DNA of 5,854 bases from Gammaproteobacteria bacterium. GTDB taxonomy: Bacteria; Pseudomonadota; Gammaproteobacteria; Xanthomonadales; Rhodanobacteraceae. Both the position numbers and the translations under genes were made by a program. The stretch lies in NCBI GenBank assembly GCA_005877675.1, contig VBNZ01000003.1, positions 1 through 5,854 of the forward strand. The letters are read 5' to 3'. The number at the start of each line of letters is the position of its first letter. The first letter of the stretch is position 1. The notes under the pieces were generated by a model. It searched no databases. It was not told the origin of the DNA and worked only from the letters and a program-made list of their open reading frames with translations. Of the stretch, positions 1 to 5,052 are shown one piece after another.

Positions 1-1037
1 CACGCGCGCAAGGCGAAACCCACGCCGGCAAGCCAGAAGATAAACCCGATCGTACCGGTCTCGCTCAGCACTTCGAGCACGATCTGGTGCGCATGCAAGG
101 CGCCTTCGTCGCCGTCGGGATGCACGAACCAATCATTCTTCCCCGCGTATTGCGGATAGGCGTAGCGAAACGCGCGCACGCCGACACCGTTTACCGGATG
201 CACTGCGATCATGCGCGCTGCCGTGCTCCAGATGCGCACGCGCCCCGCGCTTGCTTCGTCGACCGCCTGCTCGGAGCCGTGCAACGCGAGCAACGAGCGC
301 TCGACGCGTGCTTCGAACGCCGGCGAGAGATGCAGCGTTGCCAGCATGGCAACCGACACCAGCAGCACCAGCGCGACGCCCCCAAGCGCCAGACGCCGCG
401 GGGTGCGCGCTTCACGCCAGAGCATCGCGATCGTGACCAGTCCATACATCAGCCATGCCGCACGCTCGCCTGAAAGCAACACCGGCACCAGCATGAACAC
501 GAACGCAACGACGAGTCCGCGCAAACCGAATGCGTCGCGCGCCGCGACGAGCAGGAATGGCGCAAGCACCGCGAGCACCGGGCCGAGCTTCAGGTTGCCC
601 GCGCACGCCTGCACCCAGGCATCGAGCAGCCACAGCACCAGCACCGCCGCGACCGCCTGCACGATCCGTGGCCACACACGCGCATCACGCAATGCCAACA
701 CCGCAAATGCGGCAAAAGGTAAAAAGCGCAAAAGTGTAGCGACCGTGCTCCACGACTTGCTGGATGCAACCGAATCCGGCGCAGAAATCAGCGCGGGCAG
801 CCAATAGCAGGCAAACAGCAGCGCGGCGAGGCGCAAGCCCGCGTTCGCTGCGAGCGTATCGCGCGATCGCCATGTCAGCACTAGGCCCGCCAGGGCGCCG
901 AGCGCGAGCGGCGCTTCGGCGCTCCGGCCGACCGGGAGCAGCACAAGAACCGCAACCACGAGCAGCGCCCATAAGCCCTCTCCTCCGGCGGCGGCCGGGG
1001 GAGAGGGTTGGGTGAGGGGGTGCTCTGCTCCGCTCAC
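1..1037 (-). CDS. O-antigen ligase/polymerase family membrane protein (Wzy_C), 3' end outside window
   Basis: This polytopic inner-membrane enzyme would join O-antigen to lipid A-core, or polymerise O-units, on the periplasmic side. The frame is open from a TGA at 1047-1049 to the window edge, giving 345 codons if it starts at GTG 1037-1035. Hydrophobic helices begin near residue 22 and include a PVGRSAE turn at about 35-41. Further family-like landmarks are SGERAAW (about 189-195), then HPVNGVGVRAFRYAYPQYA (from about 280) and HAHQIVLEVLSETGTIGF (from about 315), the Wzy_C-type periplasmic loop with conserved His and Arg. No in-frame ATG exists before the first helix. GTG 1035 overlaps the stop of the upstream glycosyltransferase as GTGA, and residues 1-20 are encoded by a palindromic repeat; GTG 957-959 is a shorter alternative that would cut into helix 1. 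WaaL-type ligase and Wzy polymerase cannot be told apart here. Family call secure, start uncertain. Confidence 0.9.
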   Translation of the reverse strand, partial: MSGAEHPLTQPSPPAAAGGEGLWALLVVAVLVLLPVGRSAEAPLALGALAGLVLTWRSRDTLAANAGLRLAALLFACYWLPALISAPDSVASSKSWSTVATLLRFLPFAAFAVLALRDARVWPRIVQAVAAVLVLWLLDAWVQACAGNLKLGPVLAVLAPFLLVAARDAFGLRGLVVAFVFMLVPVLLSGERAAWLMYGLVTIAMLWREARTPRRLALGGVALVLLVSVAMLATLHLSPAFEARVERSLLALHGSEQAVDEASAGRVRIWSTAARMIAVHPVNGVGVRAFRYAYPQYAGKNDWFVHPDGDEGALHAHQIVLEVLSETGTIGFIFWLAGVGFALRA

Positions 1038-1092
1038 GAGCCCCCCTCACCCCGGCCCTCTCCCCCAACGATAAATCTGTTGGAGGAGAAGG
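976..1092. repeat. G/C-rich palindromic repeat element at a gene junction
   Basis: A mosaic of self-complementary arms sharing the core CCCTCTCC(CCC). The stems are 976-983 with 1000-1007; 997-1020 with 1042-1066 (near perfect over 24/25 nt, 21-nt loop); and 1056-1069 with 1079-1092 (14 bp including two G-U pairs, 9-nt loop). The arms overlap, so the structures are mutually exclusive. The sequence resembles dispersed intergenic palindromes of many Pseudomonadota, which when translated give strings such as PHPTLSPG or GEGRGEG. Here it encodes the last 19 residues of the glycosyltransferase and the first 20 of the O-antigen ligase. No transposase or target duplication is visible. Confidence 0.8.
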
Positions 1093-2218
1093 TGTTTTGC
1101 GCAACAACTTCCGCGTATAGCGCCAGCGTCGCCGCCTGCATATGCGCAAGTCGATACTTCTCGAATGGCGGCACCTGCGGCGCGACGCGCAATAGATCCA
1201 TCGCGCGTTCGAGCAGGCCCCGGACATCGCCGGGCAAGACCGCGCCGGCCGGATACAGCTCGGCCAGCAGTTCGCCAACGCCGCCGTGCGCATAACCGAG
1301 CACGGGACGCCCAAGCGCGAGCGCCTCGACCACAGTGCGGCCGAACGACTCGGCCTTCTGCGACAACTGCAGCACCAGATCGGCACTGGCGTAGATCGCG
1401 CGCACGTCGGCGCGCGGCGGCGTGATTGCGAGCTGCGCCGCAACGCCGCGATGATAGGCCAGTGTCTCCAGCTCGCCGATATAGGCTTCGCGCCCGACTT
1501 CGCGCGCGCCGAGCAGCAGCAGGCGCGCATCGACACCACGCTGGCGCAGGCCCGCGAGCAATTCGATTGCAGCGCGATGACCCTTGAGCCGCGTGCCGCG
1601 CCCGGGCAACACGAGCAAGCGCCCGTCCTGCAACTGCGGAAATTCGTGCGCGAAGCGCGCACGCCAGGCCGCGTCCGGTTGATGCCCGCGCGGAAATTCG
1701 CTGATGTCGATACCGCGCGGGATCACGCGAATCCGTTGCGGATCGAGTCGCGGATAGTGCTTCAGCACAAAGGCGCGCAGCGACTCGGAAACACAGATCA
1801 CGCGCTCGCCGCGCGTCAGGATCGCACTGTAGCGGCTGGGCGAATTGCGCCCATGTACGGTCGTGACAAAATGCGGCCGCCTTGCGCGCAGCCCCTGCAG
1901 CGCGCGCCAGCCGATCCACGCGGGCAGGCGCGAACGCGCGTGCACGATGTCCGGCTGCAGATTGCGCAACAGCCGTCTAAGCGTCCAAACATGGCGCAGC
2001 GTGACGATCGATTTGCGCCCGATGTCGATGCGGATATGCTCGCTGCCCTGGGCTTCGAGCCGCTCAACCATGCGTCCGCCGGCCGACACGACGATTGAAC
2101 GATGTCCGGCCGCGGCGAGCGCCGCACCGATTTCCAGCGTCGAACGCTCGACGCCGCCCGCCTCGAGCGCGGGTACGAGCTGCACGACGGTCAGCTTGCG
2201 CATCGCCATGCGGCGCAT
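1034..2218 (-). CDS. GT4-type (GT-B fold) glycosyltransferase
   Basis: A 394-residue cytoplasmic or membrane-associated glycosyltransferase that would use a nucleotide-sugar donor to extend an envelope glycan, probably lipopolysaccharide given the O-antigen ligase behind it. The N-terminal acceptor domain opens with VVQLVPALEAGGVERSTLEI (11-30), the Gly-rich loop typical of GT4. The C-terminal donor domain has PGRGTRLKG (205-213), whose Arg/Lys would contact donor phosphates. The EX7E motif is ESFGRTVVE (E290, E298), followed by ALGRPVLGYAHGGVGEL. Residues 376-394 (TFSSNRFIVGGEGRGEGGS) come from the palindromic repeat and look like a foreign tail; the natural domain probably ended near residue 374. 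Three Met codons lie within the first six residues and none has a clear Shine-Dalgarno, so the exact start is open. It begins 9 nt after the zinc-finger gene and overlaps the ligase start. Donor sugar and acceptor cannot be read from sequence. Confidence 0.93.
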   Translation of the reverse strand: MRRMAMRKLTVVQLVPALEAGGVERSTLEIGAALAAAGHRSIVVSAGGRMVERLEAQGSEHIRIDIGRKSIVTLRHVWTLRRLLRNLQPDIVHARSRLPAWIGWRALQGLRARRPHFVTTVHGRNSPSRYSAILTRGERVICVSESLRAFVLKHYPRLDPQRIRVIPRGIDISEFPRGHQPDAAWRARFAHEFPQLQDGRLLVLPGRGTRLKGHRAAIELLAGLRQRGVDARLLLLGAREVGREAYIGELETLAYHRGVAAQLAITPPRADVRAIYASADLVLQLSQKAESFGRTVVEALALGRPVLGYAHGGVGELLAELYPAGAVLPGDVRGLLERAMDLLRVAPQVPPFEKYRLAHMQAATLALYAEVVAQNTFSSNRFIVGGEGRGEGGS

Positions 2219-2227
2219 GCGCGCCGT

Positions 2228-2434
2228 TCAGCGCTGGAGAACGTACAAAGCCCCGCAATAAGGGCACTTGGCACTGCCCGTCGCCTCGACCGGCAGATAG
2301 ACCCGCGGATGCGAGTTCCACAGCGCCATGCCGGGCATCGGGCACGACAACGGCAAGTCGGCGTGGGTGATCTCGTAGCGATTCTCGGCATTCGCCTCGA
2401 TCGGCGTGACGGAAGCGGTGGCGGCGATTGCCAT
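2228..2434 (-). CDS. Small CHCC-type zinc-finger protein (NDUFS6 C-terminal-like)
   Basis: A 68-residue protein matching the zf-CHCC family, related to the zinc-binding C-terminus of mitochondrial complex I subunit NDUFS6. Likely ligands are C31, H42, C57 and C60 (spacing C-X10-H-X14-C-X2-C), in LSCPMPGMALWNSHPRVYLP and KCPYCGALYVL. About 22 N-terminal residues are non-conserved in appearance, and there is no signal peptide or membrane segment, so it should be cytoplasmic. Bacterial members are stand-alone proteins of about this length with no firmly assigned role. It lies 9 nt upstream of the glycosyltransferase and is probably co-transcribed with it. A functional link to glycan synthesis is not shown by the sequence. 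The Shine-Dalgarno is weak (GAGA before ATG 2434-2432). Confidence 0.9.
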   Translation of the reverse strand: MAIAATASVTPIEANAENRYEITHADLPLSCPMPGMALWNSHPRVYLPVEATGSAKCPYCGALYVLQR

Positions 2435-2453
2435 AGGTGTCTCGAACGCAGGC

Positions 2454-2468
2454 GCCGCGTGACGCGGC
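2454..2468. promoter_or_regulatory. 15-bp perfect dyad in the leader of the zinc-finger/glycosyltransferase operon
   Basis: GCCGCGTGACGCGGC is two 7-nt arms around one central base. It lies 20 nt before the zinc-finger ATG and just downstream of the candidate -10. It could be a protein-binding site or a small RNA hairpin; in DNA this GC-rich it could also be chance. Confidence 0.25.
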
Positions 2469-2479
2469 AGATAGCGGAA

Positions 2480-2485
2480 ATTCTA
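2480..2485 (-). promoter_or_regulatory. Candidate -10 box for the zinc-finger/GT/ligase operon
   Basis: On the minus strand this reads TAGAAT, one mismatch from TATAAT, about 46 nt before the ATG of the zinc-finger gene, in an A/T-richer patch. No convincing -35 hexamer lies 16-18 nt upstream, so the call rests on the -10 alone. Confidence 0.3.
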
Positions 2486-2589
2486 GCAAATGCGCCACAT
2501 GTACGCTGATACGCAGGCGCAGGGCCATTCTCGCAGAGCGCGAACCAGCTCGCACTCCTACCTTGTGCAGGGCCACATTTCAGCTACCC

Positions 2590-2642
2590 AAGGAATGAGT
2601 ATCATGTCGCAATTCCCATCATCGCTGTGGAGATGCACCGTG
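2590..2642 (+). promoter_or_regulatory. Two competing ribosome-binding sites for the Yip1 gene
   Basis: AAGGA at 2590-2594 is spaced 9 nt before ATG 2604. TGGAG at 2628-2632 is spaced 7 nt before GTG 2640. Both starts are in frame. The GTG start gives VDFNKLIARVKNILLTPKTEW, the typical beginning of proteobacterial Yip1-family proteins, so it is preferred. The ATG would add 12 residues (MSQFPSSLWRCT) that do not look like part of the family. Confidence 0.5.
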
Positions 2643-3908
2643 GACTTCAACAAATTGATCGCCCGCGTCAAGAACATCCTGCTTACGCCCAAGACAGAAT
2701 GGCCCGTCATCGCCGGCGAGACCGAAACGGTGCAGAGTCTTTATCTCAATTACATCCTGATCCTTGCTGCAATTCCCGCAGTCTGCGGTTTCATCAAAAT
2801 GACGGTATTCGGCATCAGCATCCCGTTCATAGGCACGACACGCGTCGGCCTGTTCGCTGGACTGACCAACGCAATCCTGACCTATGGCGTCTCGCTCGCC
2901 ATCGCCTTCCTCGTCGCGCTCATCATCGACTTCCTCGCGCCAACGTTTGGCGGCCAGAAGAATCAAGTGCAGGCACTCAAGACTGCCGCGTACGGCTACA
3001 CCGCCAGCTGGGTTGCGGGTGTGTTCTACCTGCTGCCCGGTCTTGGCTGGCTGATCATGCTCGCCGCATCGATCTATGGCATCTACGTGTTCTATCTTGG
3101 CTTGCCAAGCACGATGAAGTGTCCGCCGGAAAAAGCCGGTGGCTACACCGCCGTCTCGATCATCCTCGCAATCGTGTTGAGCTGGATCCTGATGGCCATC
3201 GTCGGCATCATCTCCGGCGTAGGCGCCATGACGAGCGGCGCGCTCAGCGGTGCAAACCTGCACAGCTCGAGCACTTTCACGCCGGACAAGTCGAGCCCGC
3301 TCGGCGCGCTCGCCGCAGCAGGCCAGCGCGCCGCGGAGGCGGGCAAGAAACTCGAAGCCGCGCAGAAATCCGGCGACGCGAATGCACAGGCGCAGGCCGC
3401 AGGCCAGATGATCGGGGCTGTGCTCGGTGGCGGCGCGCAGGTCGAGGCGCTCTCGCCCGATGCGCTCAAAGTGTTCGTGCCCGACACGCTCGCCGGCATG
3501 CCGCGCACAAGTTTCGAGTTGCAGAAACAGGCGCCGATTGGCGTGCAGGTGTCGCTCGCCGAAGCGCGCTACGGCAACAATGCCGAAGGCTCATCGAGCT
3601 ACGAGCTCACGGTCACCGACCTCGGCGGTGCGAAAGGCATGATGGCCCTGGTCGGCTTCGCCAATATGGAGGAGGAAAAGCAGAGCGAGAGCGGCTGGGA
3701 AAAGACCTATCACCAGAGCGGGCGTCTCGTGCACGAAAAATGGAACAACGCCGGCAACGGCGAATACACGATCGTGGTCGGCGACCGCTTCGTCGTCGCA
3801 GTGAAGGGTTCGCACGTGGCGAACATCGATGTGGTCAAGGCCGCGCTTGGCGGCGTCAATCTCGCCGGCCTCGAAGCCCTCAAAACGCAAGGCGTAAAGA
3901 ATGGGTGA
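2640..3908 (+). CDS. Yip1-family inner-membrane protein with C-terminal soluble domain
   Basis: 422 residues from GTG 2640. The N-terminal half is a Yip1 domain: an amphipathic start with the TPKTEWPVI signature (16-24), then about five hydrophobic segments near 35-57, 76-99, 119-136, 137-155 and 171-195. An Ala/Gln-rich linker (about 222-260, e.g. AAAGQRAAEAGKKLEAAQ) leads to a predominantly polar domain (about 268-415). That domain opens LSPDALKVFVPDTLAGMPRT, contains ELTVTDLGGAKGMMALVGFA, and ends near DRFVVAVKGSHV, with alternating hydrophobic residues that suggest beta structure. With five membrane passes and a cytoplasmic N-terminus this domain would be periplasmic; that topology is inferred. 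Eukaryotic Yip1 proteins act in vesicle traffic, but bacterial members have no settled function. The gene stands alone, divergent from the zinc-finger operon and convergent with yceI. Further upstream starts (ATG 2490, 2595, 2604) are in frame but less likely. Family call firm, function unknown. Confidence 0.88.
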   Translation: MDFNKLIARVKNILLTPKTEWPVIAGETETVQSLYLNYILILAAIPAVCGFIKMTVFGISIPFIGTTRVGLFAGLTNAILTYGVSLAIAFLVALIIDFLAPTFGGQKNQVQALKTAAYGYTASWVAGVFYLLPGLGWLIMLAASIYGIYVFYLGLPSTMKCPPEKAGGYTAVSIILAIVLSWILMAIVGIISGVGAMTSGALSGANLHSSSTFTPDKSSPLGALAAAGQRAAEAGKKLEAAQKSGDANAQAQAAGQMIGAVLGGGAQVEALSPDALKVFVPDTLAGMPRTSFELQKQAPIGVQVSLAEARYGNNAEGSSSYELTVTDLGGAKGMMALVGFANMEEEKQSESGWEKTYHQSGRLVHEKWNNAGNGEYTIVVGDRFVVAVKGSHVANIDVVKAALGGVNLAGLEALKTQGVKNG

Positions 3909-3938
3909 GGACTCGCGCAAGCGCGATGCGTTGACCGT

Positions 3939-3955
3939 CCGCGCCGGGAGCGCGG
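3939..3955 (+). terminator. Short GC hairpin after the Yip1 gene
   Basis: CCGCGC (3939-3944) pairs with GCGCGG (3950-3955) around a 5-nt loop, 30 nt after the Yip1 stop codon. No T-run follows, so it is at best a weak intrinsic terminator or an RNA-stabilising stem. Confidence 0.25.
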
Positions 3956-4028
3956 GCGGAACAGCGTAGCTGGCCAGCAGGGCGAGGGCCGGGATGGTGC
4001 GAGTCACCGCATCGCGCGCGAGGTCGAA

Positions 4029-4075
4029 CGAGGCACGCTCTGCGACATGCCTTGAATGGCATGTCGCACGCCTCG
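4029..4075. repeat. Palindromic repeat copy A (REP-like hairpin)
   Basis: TGCGACATGCC (4041-4051) and GGCATGTCGCA (4058-4068) form a perfect 11-bp stem with loop TTGAAT. An outer pair CGAGGC (4029-4034) / GCCTCG (4070-4075) extends it across a 6-nt/1-nt internal loop. A diverged second copy lies at 4188-4213. It resembles the small extragenic palindromes found between convergent genes; no family name can be assigned by eye. Confidence 0.6.
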
Positions 4076-4187
4076 TGAGGGTGAGGCAGGATGCCGAACG
4101 GCGGCGCACCAGGGACGGTTGTCCCCGGCAACTAACTCCGCCACACCTTCACTTCACGTGCAAACCAGGCCAAGCGAAACAAGCTTC

Positions 4188-4213
4188 GCGATACGCCTTA
4201 GATGGTATGTCGC
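4188..4213. repeat. Palindromic repeat copy B, diverged from copy A
   Basis: GCGATACGCC (4188-4197), loop TTAGAT (4198-4203), GGTATGTCGC (4204-4213). Over a 31-nt comparison with copy A, 24 positions match and most differences are transitions. The stem is kept with two G-U pairs and one C-A mismatch. The loop length is identical, and the offset from copy A is 146 nt. Confidence 0.5.
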
Positions 4214-4300
4214 TCGCGCTGAGAGTAGACCGAATGCCTATCGGCACCCGGGGGCAATTACAGACTTTCCCTGGACCATAGCCGACAACCAGCCGCGTGA

Positions 4301-4329
4301 GCGTAGCGAGACTATCATCCTCGCTACGC
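4301..4329 (-). terminator. Perfect 10-bp hairpin just after yceI
   Basis: GCGTAGCGAG (4301-4310) and CTCGCTACGC (4320-4329) are perfect complements around a 9-nt loop, starting 7 nt past the yceI stop. The position fits a transcript end for yceI, but no U-tract follows on the minus strand. It may therefore be an extragenic palindrome that stabilises the 3' end. Confidence 0.45.
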
Positions 4330-4336
4330 AGCACGA

Positions 4337-4936
4337 TCACTTCGCCAAATGCGAATCCAGCGTGATATGCACCGGAATCTCGTCGCTTACTGCCGGTACG
4401 TATTTGATCACGCCGAAATCCGAGCGCTTGAGCACTACGTCGGCATCGAAGCCCGCGCTCGGCACCTTCATCATCGGATTGTCTGCGATCTTGTTGACCT
4501 TGGCGTTGAGCACGATCGACTTGGTCACGCCATGCACGCTCAGATCGCCAGTGATCTTGAGGCCATCAGCACCGGCCTTCTCGACTTTGGTGCTCTTGAA
4601 GGTGATCGTCGGGTACTTCGTCGCGTCAAGGAATTCGTCGGTCTTCAAATGGGCGTCGAGCTTCTCGACACCGGTGTGCAGACCGTCGAGCGGCAACGTC
4701 ACCGTCACCGAAGACTTGGTCAGATCGGCTGCGTCGAGCAGGATATTGCCGTCGATCTTTTCCAGCCGCGCGGTCGGGTTGGAGAAACCGAAGTGATTCC
4801 AGCCAAACGTGATCACGGTATGACCGTTGTCGATGGTGTATTTCTGCACGCCCGCTGCGGCAGGCGCAGCAGGCTTGTCCAGGGCGAAGGCAGGCAGGCT
4901 TGCGAGCAACAGCAGGGAAAGCGCAAGACGTTTCAT
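4337..4936 (-). CDS. YceI-family secreted lipocalin-like protein
   Basis: 199 residues from ATG 4936-4934. The N-terminus MKRLALSLLLLASLPAFA is a Sec signal peptide with likely cleavage after A18, so the product is periplasmic. The mature protein has the YceI fold signatures: YTIDNGHTVITFGWNHFGF (33-51), then LDAHLKTDEFLDATKYPTIT, LSVHGVTKSI, and a C-terminal FDADVVLKRSDFGV segment. YceI proteins form a beta-barrel that binds a polyisoprenoid such as ubiquinone-8 or a related lipid; E. coli YceI is induced by high pH and osmotic stress. Length is normal. The start is set by AAGGAG (4943-4948) 6 nt before the ATG; the same frame runs open 46 codons further upstream, but those residues read through the promoter and look non-coding. 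Divergent from the ELM1-family gene; no co-transcribed partner is visible, whereas many YceI genes sit beside a cytochrome b561. Confidence 0.95.
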   Translation of the reverse strand: MKRLALSLLLLASLPAFALDKPAAPAAAGVQKYTIDNGHTVITFGWNHFGFSNPTARLEKIDGNILLDAADLTKSSVTVTLPLDGLHTGVEKLDAHLKTDEFLDATKYPTITFKSTKVEKAGADGLKITGDLSVHGVTKSIVLNAKVNKIADNPMMKVPSAGFDADVVLKRSDFGVIKYVPAVSDEIPVHITLDSHLAK

Positions 4937-4974
4937 GGATAGCTCCTTGGTGGGAATGATTTGTTCCGAGATGT

Positions 4975-5007
4975 GGTCAGTATATGACCTCGCAATTCCG
5001 AAATTGA
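4975..5007 (-). promoter_or_regulatory. yceI promoter with two overlapping dyad-symmetric sites
   Basis: On the minus strand a -10 TATACT (4984-4979) lies 42 nt before the ATG, with a poor -35 TCAATT (5007-5002) at 17-bp spacing. The -10 sits inside a perfect inverted repeat GGTCA-TATAC-TGACC (4975-4989). The spacer and -35 are covered by a 14-bp near-palindrome CAATTTCGGAATTG (4993-5006, 12 of 14 positions symmetric). A weak -35 with dyads over the core promoter suggests regulated expression, for example by a dimeric repressor; the regulator is not in the window. Confidence 0.45.
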
Positions 5008-5040
5008 TTGCATGGATGGAACGATCCGTCGCGCAACCTC

Positions 5041-5046
5041 TACAAT
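5041..5046 (+). promoter_or_regulatory. Candidate -10 box of the ELM1-family gene
   Basis: TACAAT differs from TATAAT at one base and ends 6 nt before GTG 5053. Transcription would then start at or next to the GTG, implying a leaderless mRNA, or a leader of about 24 nt if ATG 5077 is used. No good -35 lies at standard spacing (GGAACG at 5018-5023). Confidence 0.35.
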
Positions 5047-5052
5047 CGTGGC

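Larger units (their letters stand above)
3909..4336. other. Gene-free convergent intergenic region
   Basis: 428 bases between the stops of the Yip1 gene and yceI. Reading frames here are antisense or out-of-frame extensions with no recognisable domain. The visible content is hairpins: 3939-3955, the paired repeats around 4029-4075 and 4188-4213, a small GGGAC-GGTT-GTCCC stem at 4112-4125, and a terminator-like stem at 4301-4329. I saw no tRNA-like or gene remnant sequence. Confidence 0.6.

Noticed and set aside
87..807. Plus-strand frames of 128 and 198 residues opposite the O-antigen ligase
   Set aside because: They are Ser/Thr/Ala/Arg-rich shadows of the ligase, which has the diagnostic HPVNGVGVRAF motif on the minus strand.
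685..1662. A 325-residue minus-strand open frame across the GT and ligase
   Set aside because: Rich in Arg/Ala/Cys with repeat-derived PHPTLSPG text in the middle; it is a shadow of the GT in a GC-rich genome, and the ligase occupies a different frame with clear family motifs.
1286..2098. A 270-residue plus-strand frame antisense to the glycosyltransferase
   Set aside because: No recognisable domain, and the opposite strand encodes an intact GT4 enzyme. Long antisense frames are expected at this GC content.
2619..3263. A 214-residue minus-strand frame antisense to the Yip1 gene
   Set aside because: Acidic low-complexity text produced by the complement of hydrophobic codons; no start signals or homology features.
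2627..3934. A 435-residue plus-strand frame overlapping the Yip1 gene
   Set aside because: The composition is Arg/His-heavy and unlike any family, whereas the other frame gives coherent membrane helices and the TPKTEW motif.
4056..4796. A 246-residue plus-strand frame running from the intergenic region through yceI antisense
   Set aside because: The second half is exactly antisense to a well-supported yceI and the first half reads through hairpins; no domain seen.
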